Assembly (NCBI GenBank): GCA_964555675.1
Contig: CAZKTU010000002.1
Span: 28,221 to 92,220 of the forward strand
Reading direction: 5' to 3'
Length of the DNA: 64,000 bases
DNA from: CAIWXH01 sp964555675
Lineage (GTDB): Bacteria; Chloroflexota; Chloroflexia; Chloroflexales; Chloroflexaceae
This document shows, in pieces, positions 60,286 to 64,000 of this stretch. Made by a program: the position numbers and the translations under genes. The notes beneath the pieces were generated by a model that was not told where the DNA came from, made no database searches, and saw only the letters and a program-made list of their open reading frames with translations. Within the stretch, counting starts at the first letter, position 1. Every line of letters starts with the position of its first letter.

Positions 60286-62091
60286 ATGGAGAAGCTCTCG
60301 CGCCGACGGTTTCTGAAGGGCAGTTTTGCGCTGGGCGCAGGCGCCATGCTCTGGGTCTACAGCGACGGCAGCTACAAGCTGGCGCTGGCCCAGGGGAATC
60401 CTGCCTACAGCATCCGCATCCTGCACACGAACGATCACCACGCGCGTATCGAGCCGGTCAACGCGACGGACGGAACCCCCCTGCACGGCGGCGTCTCGCG
60501 CCGCAAGCGCCTGATCGACGAGATCCGCGCCGGCACGAGCCTGCCGACCCTGCTGGTCGATGCGGGCGACGTGTTCCAGGGCACGCTGTACTTCAACCAG
60601 TTCAGCGGCATGGCCGACCTGGAGTTCTACAACGCCATGGGCTACGAGCTCATGACGCTCGGCAACCACGAGTTCGACAAGACCGAGGCCGACCTGGCCG
60701 CCTTCATCGAGCGGGCCCGCTTCCCCGTGCTCAGCGCGAACATCACCGCCCCGGCGGGCTCGCCCCTCGCCGGCAAGTTCCGCCCGAACACGGTGATCGA
60801 GAAGGACGGCGAGAAGCTGGGCTTCTTCGGCGTCTCGCCCCAGGACACCCCCGAGCTGGCCCTGGGCGCCCGCGGCCTGAGCTTCGGCGACCCGATCGAG
60901 GCCGCCCGGGCCCAGGTGGCCGCGCTACAGGCCCAGGGTGTGACCAAGATCTTCGGCCTGACTCACGTCGGCATCGACATCGACCGGCAGATCGCCCGCG
61001 CGGTGCCCGGCATCGCCATGATCATCGGCGGCCACAGCCACACGCCGATGGCCCCCCAGAACAATGTCAAGAGCCCGACCTACCCCGAGCTGATCGCCGG
61101 CCCTGACGGCCGCCCGGTGGTGGTGGTGACCGACTGGGAGTGGGGGCGCTGGCTCGGCGATATCACCGTCAGCTTCGACGCCGGCGGCCGCGTGATCAAC
61201 GTCCAGGGCAACCCCACCGAGGTGAAGGCCAGCCTCGAGCCCGATCAGGGCTTCGAGAACCGCATCAAGGTCTTCAGCGCCGAGCTTGACACCTTCCGCA
61301 AGCGGGTGGTCGGGGCGGCCGCGGTCGACCTGAACGGCCGGCGCGCCGACGTGCGCAGCAAAGAGACCAACCTGGGCAACCTGGTCGCCGAGGCCCTGCT
61401 GGCCGGCGGGCGTGACGACGGGGCCCAGATCGCGGTCACCAACGGCGGCGGCATCAGGGCCTCGATCCCTGCCGGCCAGGTGACGATTGGCAATGTGCTC
61501 GAGGTGCTGCCCTTCGGCAACACCCTGGCCCTGACCACGGTCACCGGCGCCCAGCTGAAGGCCGCCCTCGAGAATGGTGTGAGCCAGGTCGAGCAGGGCG
61601 CGGGCCGTTTCCCGCAGATCGCGGGCTTCCGCTTCGCCTTCGACCCGGCCCTGCCGGCGGGCCAGCGCGTGACGGCGATCACCTTCAACAACCTGGTGGT
61701 CGACCCGGCGGCGACCTTCCGCGTGGCGACCAACAACTTCCAGCTGGTCGGCGGCGACGGCTACTCGGCCTTCGCGGCCGGCTCGGACAAGGTCGACACC
61801 GGCCTGATCATGGCCGACCTGGTCGAGCAGTACATCGCCGCCAACTCGCCGGTGAATATCGCCACCGATGGGCGCATTGCCCAGGGCGCCGGCGTGTCCC
61901 TGCCGGTGATTCCGATCGCCCCCGTGACCGACGAGCCCGTCGCCCCCATCCCCGCCGAGCTGCCCAACACGGGCGGCCCGCTGCTGCCCCTCGGCTGGCT
62001 GGCCAGCCTCGGCGCGAGCGCCCTGGCCGGCGGCCTGGCCCTGCGCCGCCGCGGCGAGCAGGTGCGCGTCGAAGAGGAGCAGGCCGACTAG
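60286..62091 (+). CDS. Tat-exported 5'-nucleotidase with LPxTG anchor
   Basis: 601 residues. SRRRFLKG at the start is a twin-arginine signal. The metallophosphatase domain has HTNDHHARI, VDAGDVFQG, TLGNHEFD, LTHVGIDID and GGHSHT; the C-terminal substrate domain has ETNLGNLVAEAL, TNGGGIRASI and FGNTLALTTVTG. Family members hydrolyse nucleotides, cyclic nucleotides or UDP-sugars outside the cell. The end is LPNTG (559-563), a hydrophobic helix and RRRGEQ, a sortase signal. A folded Tat cargo carrying a sortase tail is notable. It is likely used for phosphate or nucleoside scavenging. Confidence 0.92.
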   Translation: MEKLSRRRFLKGSFALGAGAMLWVYSDGSYKLALAQGNPAYSIRILHTNDHHARIEPVNATDGTPLHGGVSRRKRLIDEIRAGTSLPTLLVDAGDVFQGTLYFNQFSGMADLEFYNAMGYELMTLGNHEFDKTEADLAAFIERARFPVLSANITAPAGSPLAGKFRPNTVIEKDGEKLGFFGVSPQDTPELALGARGLSFGDPIEAARAQVAALQAQGVTKIFGLTHVGIDIDRQIARAVPGIAMIIGGHSHTPMAPQNNVKSPTYPELIAGPDGRPVVVVTDWEWGRWLGDITVSFDAGGRVINVQGNPTEVKASLEPDQGFENRIKVFSAELDTFRKRVVGAAAVDLNGRRADVRSKETNLGNLVAEALLAGGRDDGAQIAVTNGGGIRASIPAGQVTIGNVLEVLPFGNTLALTTVTGAQLKAALENGVSQVEQGAGRFPQIAGFRFAFDPALPAGQRVTAITFNNLVVDPAATFRVATNNFQLVGGDGYSAFAAGSDKVDTGLIMADLVEQYIAANSPVNIATDGRIAQGAGVSLPVIPIAPVTDEPVAPIPAELPNTGGPLLPLGWLASLGASALAGGLALRRRGEQVRVEEEQAD

Positions 62092-62120
62092 GGTCGGGTT
62101 GCCGAGCACCTAGTCCGAGG

Positions 62121-62150
62121 CGAGGCGCCCCCTGGGGCGCCTCGCCGCTT
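62121..62150 (+). terminator. Terminator of the 5'-nucleotidase gene
   Basis: CGAGGCGCCCC and GGGGCGCCTCG form an 11-bp stem (62121-62144), followed by CCGCTTTGGGTT. The T tract is short. Confidence 0.55.
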
Positions 62151-62196
62151 TGGGTTGCCCTGGCGCGCCGAGGTTGCAGGCTCGGTAACAGGCCCC

Positions 62197-62205
62197 TGGT
62201 ATGCT
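62197..62205 (+). promoter_or_regulatory. Extended -10 candidate for the PhnD-like gene
   Basis: TGG-TATGCT, 46 bp before the ATG; TTGCAG lies 20 bp upstream, too far for a normal -35. Confidence 0.4.
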
Positions 62206-62250
62206 CCTCGCAACAGTTGGACTCAAACATAGACCTGAGCGAGGAATGCG

Positions 62251-62973
62251 ATGGACACGCTGAGCATGGCTGTTTGCCCACATGATACGGTGCGCAACTC
62301 TGAGGGCTGGTACCGCCTCGTGCAATATTTGGCGCAGCATATGGGGCTGGACGTACACTACGCCCTCTCGCTCGACTTCGCGGACTTTCATAGCCGCTAC
62401 CTCGAGGCGGACCTGGTCTACGCCAACCCGAGCGACAGCCTGCGGCTGATCGACGAGCACGGCTTCACGCCCCTTGTCCGCCCCACCGATACCTTTGACG
62501 AGGCCCTGCTGGTCGCCGGCCCCGACGCGCCCACGCTGGAGCTGCAGGCGATCGCCGGCGCCCGGCTCGCGACGGTCGAGGGGCTGCTGCCGACCCGGCT
62601 GGCCCTGCGCCTGCTGCAGGCGAAGGGCATCGCGCCGGCCGGCCTGGTGGGCCGCGACTCGTGGCTCAGTGTGGTGCGGGCGGTCTGGAGCGGCGAGGCG
62701 CCCTACGGCATCCTCTATCGCGACGCCTACGAGGAGCTCTCGCCCCAGGGCAAGGCGATGGTTCAGGTGATGGAAACAACCAGCGAGCGGAGCGCCTTCC
62801 ACGTGCTGTGCGGCGGCCCCCGCCTGGGCAGCCACGCCGGGGCGATCGCCGACGCTCTGGTGGCCATGGCCGGCGACGCCGCGGGCAATGACGTGCTGGC
62901 CGACATGCACCTGGTGGGCTGGCGCCCGGTGAGCGCAGACGAGCTGGGCGCCATGCGCGAGCTGCTGGCGTGA
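62251..62973 (+). CDS. PhnD-like (phosphonate/phosphite-binding) protein without signal peptide
   Basis: 240 residues, ATG 62251 after GAGG. The fold of PhnD/TctC-like substrate-binding proteins is suggested by LSMAVCPHD, VYANPSDSLRLIDEHGFTPLVRP, GARLATVEGLLPTRLALRLLQAKGI, GEAPYGILYRDAYEELS. It is shorter than usual and has no signal peptide or lipobox, and no ABC transporter genes are adjacent, so an intracellular binding role is more likely than transport. Ligand unknown. Confidence 0.7.
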   Translation: MDTLSMAVCPHDTVRNSEGWYRLVQYLAQHMGLDVHYALSLDFADFHSRYLEADLVYANPSDSLRLIDEHGFTPLVRPTDTFDEALLVAGPDAPTLELQAIAGARLATVEGLLPTRLALRLLQAKGIAPAGLVGRDSWLSVVRAVWSGEAPYGILYRDAYEELSPQGKAMVQVMETTSERSAFHVLCGGPRLGSHAGAIADALVAMAGDAAGNDVLADMHLVGWRPVSADELGAMRELLA

Positions 62974-63050
62974 GCTGCTTGGTTCGCGCAGAAGCGGGTA
63001 TACTGCACCTGGGGCCGCGGCTTGCGGCAGCATAGCCCCTGGAGGCAGCG

Positions 63051-64000
63051 ATGGAGTACCGTCTGCTCGGGCGGACCGGCGTACGGGTGGGGCCGATCGC
63101 GATCGGCACGATGAACTTCGGCAATCCGACCCCCGCCGACGAGGCGGCGCGGATCATCGACCGGGCCCTCGACGCGGGCCTGAACCTGCTCGATACGGCC
63201 AACAGCTACAACGGCGGCGAGAGCGAGCGCGTCATCGGCAGGGCCCTGGCGGCCAGCGGACGGCGCCACGAGGCCATCCTCGCCACCAAGGCCCACTTCC
63301 CCACGGGCCCCGGCCCGAACGAGCGCGGCAACTCGCGCCTGCACCTGCTGCGGGCCTGCGAGGACTCGCTGCGGCGCCTGGGCGTCGACCACATCGACCT
63401 CTACCAGATCCACCGCCCCGACCCGAGCGTGCCGGTCGAGGAGACCCTGGGCGCCCTGACCGACCTGGTGCGCCAGGGCAAAGTGCGCTATATCGGCTGC
63501 TCGACCCACCCGGCCTGGCGCGTGATGGAGGCCCTGGCGACGAGCGAGCTGCGCGGCCTGGCGCGCTATGTGTCCGAGCAGCCGCCCTACAACTTGCTCG
63601 ACCGGCGCATCGAGAATGAGCTGCTGCCCCTCTGCCAGGCCCACGGGCTGGCCGTTCTGCCCTGGTCGCCCATGGCCCAGGGGGTCCTGGCTGGGCGCTA
63701 CGCCGACGCCCAGGCTGTGCCGGCCGACTCGCGGGCGGCCCTGCGCGGCGGGATCTACGCCGAGCGGGTGACCTCGGCGGGCATCGAGGTCGGTCGCCGC
63801 TTCGTGGCCCTGGCCGGCGAGCACGGCATCGCCCCGGCCCGCCTGGCCCTGCTCTGGGCCAAGGACCAGCCGGGGATCACCGCGCCGATCTTCGGCCCGC
63901 GCACCCTGGCCCAGCTCGAGGAGATTATCCCCGTGGCCGAGCTGAGCCTGAGCGACGAGCTGCGCAAGGCCTGCGACGAGCTGGTGCCGCCCGGCAGCGC
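63051..64000 (+). CDS. Aldo/keto reductase (3' partial)
   Basis: ATG 63051 follows GGAGG; the gene runs off the window after about 316 codons (family length about 320-335). MEYRLLGRTGVRVGPIAIGTMNFG is the usual start. The tetrad is visible: Asp in LLDTANSY, the Tyr beside it, Lys in AILATK and His in YQIHRPDP. SEQPPYNLLDRR and WSPMAQGVLAGRY fit the YghZ/Kv-beta-like subgroup. NADPH-dependent reduction of carbonyls; substrate unknown. The box GGG-TATACT at 62996-63004 may be its promoter. Confidence 0.92.
   Translation, partial: MEYRLLGRTGVRVGPIAIGTMNFGNPTPADEAARIIDRALDAGLNLLDTANSYNGGESERVIGRALAASGRRHEAILATKAHFPTGPGPNERGNSRLHLLRACEDSLRRLGVDHIDLYQIHRPDPSVPVEETLGALTDLVRQGKVRYIGCSTHPAWRVMEALATSELRGLARYVSEQPPYNLLDRRIENELLPLCQAHGLAVLPWSPMAQGVLAGRYADAQAVPADSRAALRGGIYAERVTSAGIEVGRRFVALAGEHGIAPARLALLWAKDQPGITAPIFGPRTLAQLEEIIPVAELSLSDELRKACDELVPPGS

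Overview
The window is high-GC DNA (about 70 %) that reads best as a chromosomal scaffold of a Chloroflexota bacterium, probably a filamentous Chloroflexia (Roseiflexus/Kouleothrix-like). The reasons are the Pro/Thr-rich membrane-tethered kinases and CHAT proteins, the FHA-winged-helix regulator, a SdrD-like giant surface protein and the gene style as a whole. This is inference from protein character; no marker phylogeny was possible. Three runs of exactly 100 N are scaffold gaps. Two of them (8232-8331 and 58064-58163) are flanked by identical contig ends of 18 and 55 bp. They are almost certainly false gaps, and collapsing them restores intact genes. No tRNA, rRNA, CRISPR array or transposase was recognised.

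Layout. 1-7.9 kb: a two-gene cassette of a secreted TPR-CHAT protein overlapping a CHAT-nSTAND1-WD40 protein, a candidate regulated-protease or conflict system. 8-9 kb: two small genes, one a YflT-like stress protein. 9.3-13.7 kb: a translationally coupled GT4/toroid-GT4-GH130 glycan operon. 13.9-16.4 kb: a GAF/HisKA protein lacking its ATPase, and a copper nitrite reductase with an extra cupredoxin domain, preceded by a near-perfect CRP/FNR site. 16.5-24.3 kb: topA, a DUF123 gene, purD-purN, a CPBP protease, an alpha/beta hydrolase and a CnoX-type thioredoxin. 24.4-31.5 kb: a Ser/Thr kinase and a GH57-like protein without its catalytic Glu, divergent from an FHA-winged-helix regulator that heads an aroA-hypothetical-galE operon. 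31.6-44.3 kb: a kinase fused to a DnaJ-type zinc finger, a 3158-residue repeat surface protein and an LPxTG protein.

44.3-54.2 kb: an R2lox oxidase with an L,D-transpeptidase, an HTH-MFS efflux operon with a visible operator, prfB with its programmed frameshift, an HExxH peptidase, a HIT protein, a response regulator, a thioesterase and a NERD membrane protein. 54.2-57.9 kb: uvrB interrupted exactly in its Walker A loop by a 559-residue intein carrying LAGLIDADG motifs and a Cro/C1-type helix-turn-helix. 58-64 kb: a SIMPL protein, a patatin, a Tat-exported LPNTG-tailed 5'-nucleotidase, a PhnD-like protein and a partial aldo/keto reductase.

Recurring themes are phosphothreonine signalling (two kinases, one FHA regulator), cell-surface proteins with Pro/Thr stalks or sortase-type tails, and DNA repair. 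The strongest candidates for follow-up are the UvrB P-loop intein, the CHAT pair, the CRP/FNR-controlled nirK promoter, the kinase/pseudo-GH57/FHA locus and the kinase-DnaJ zinc-finger fusion.
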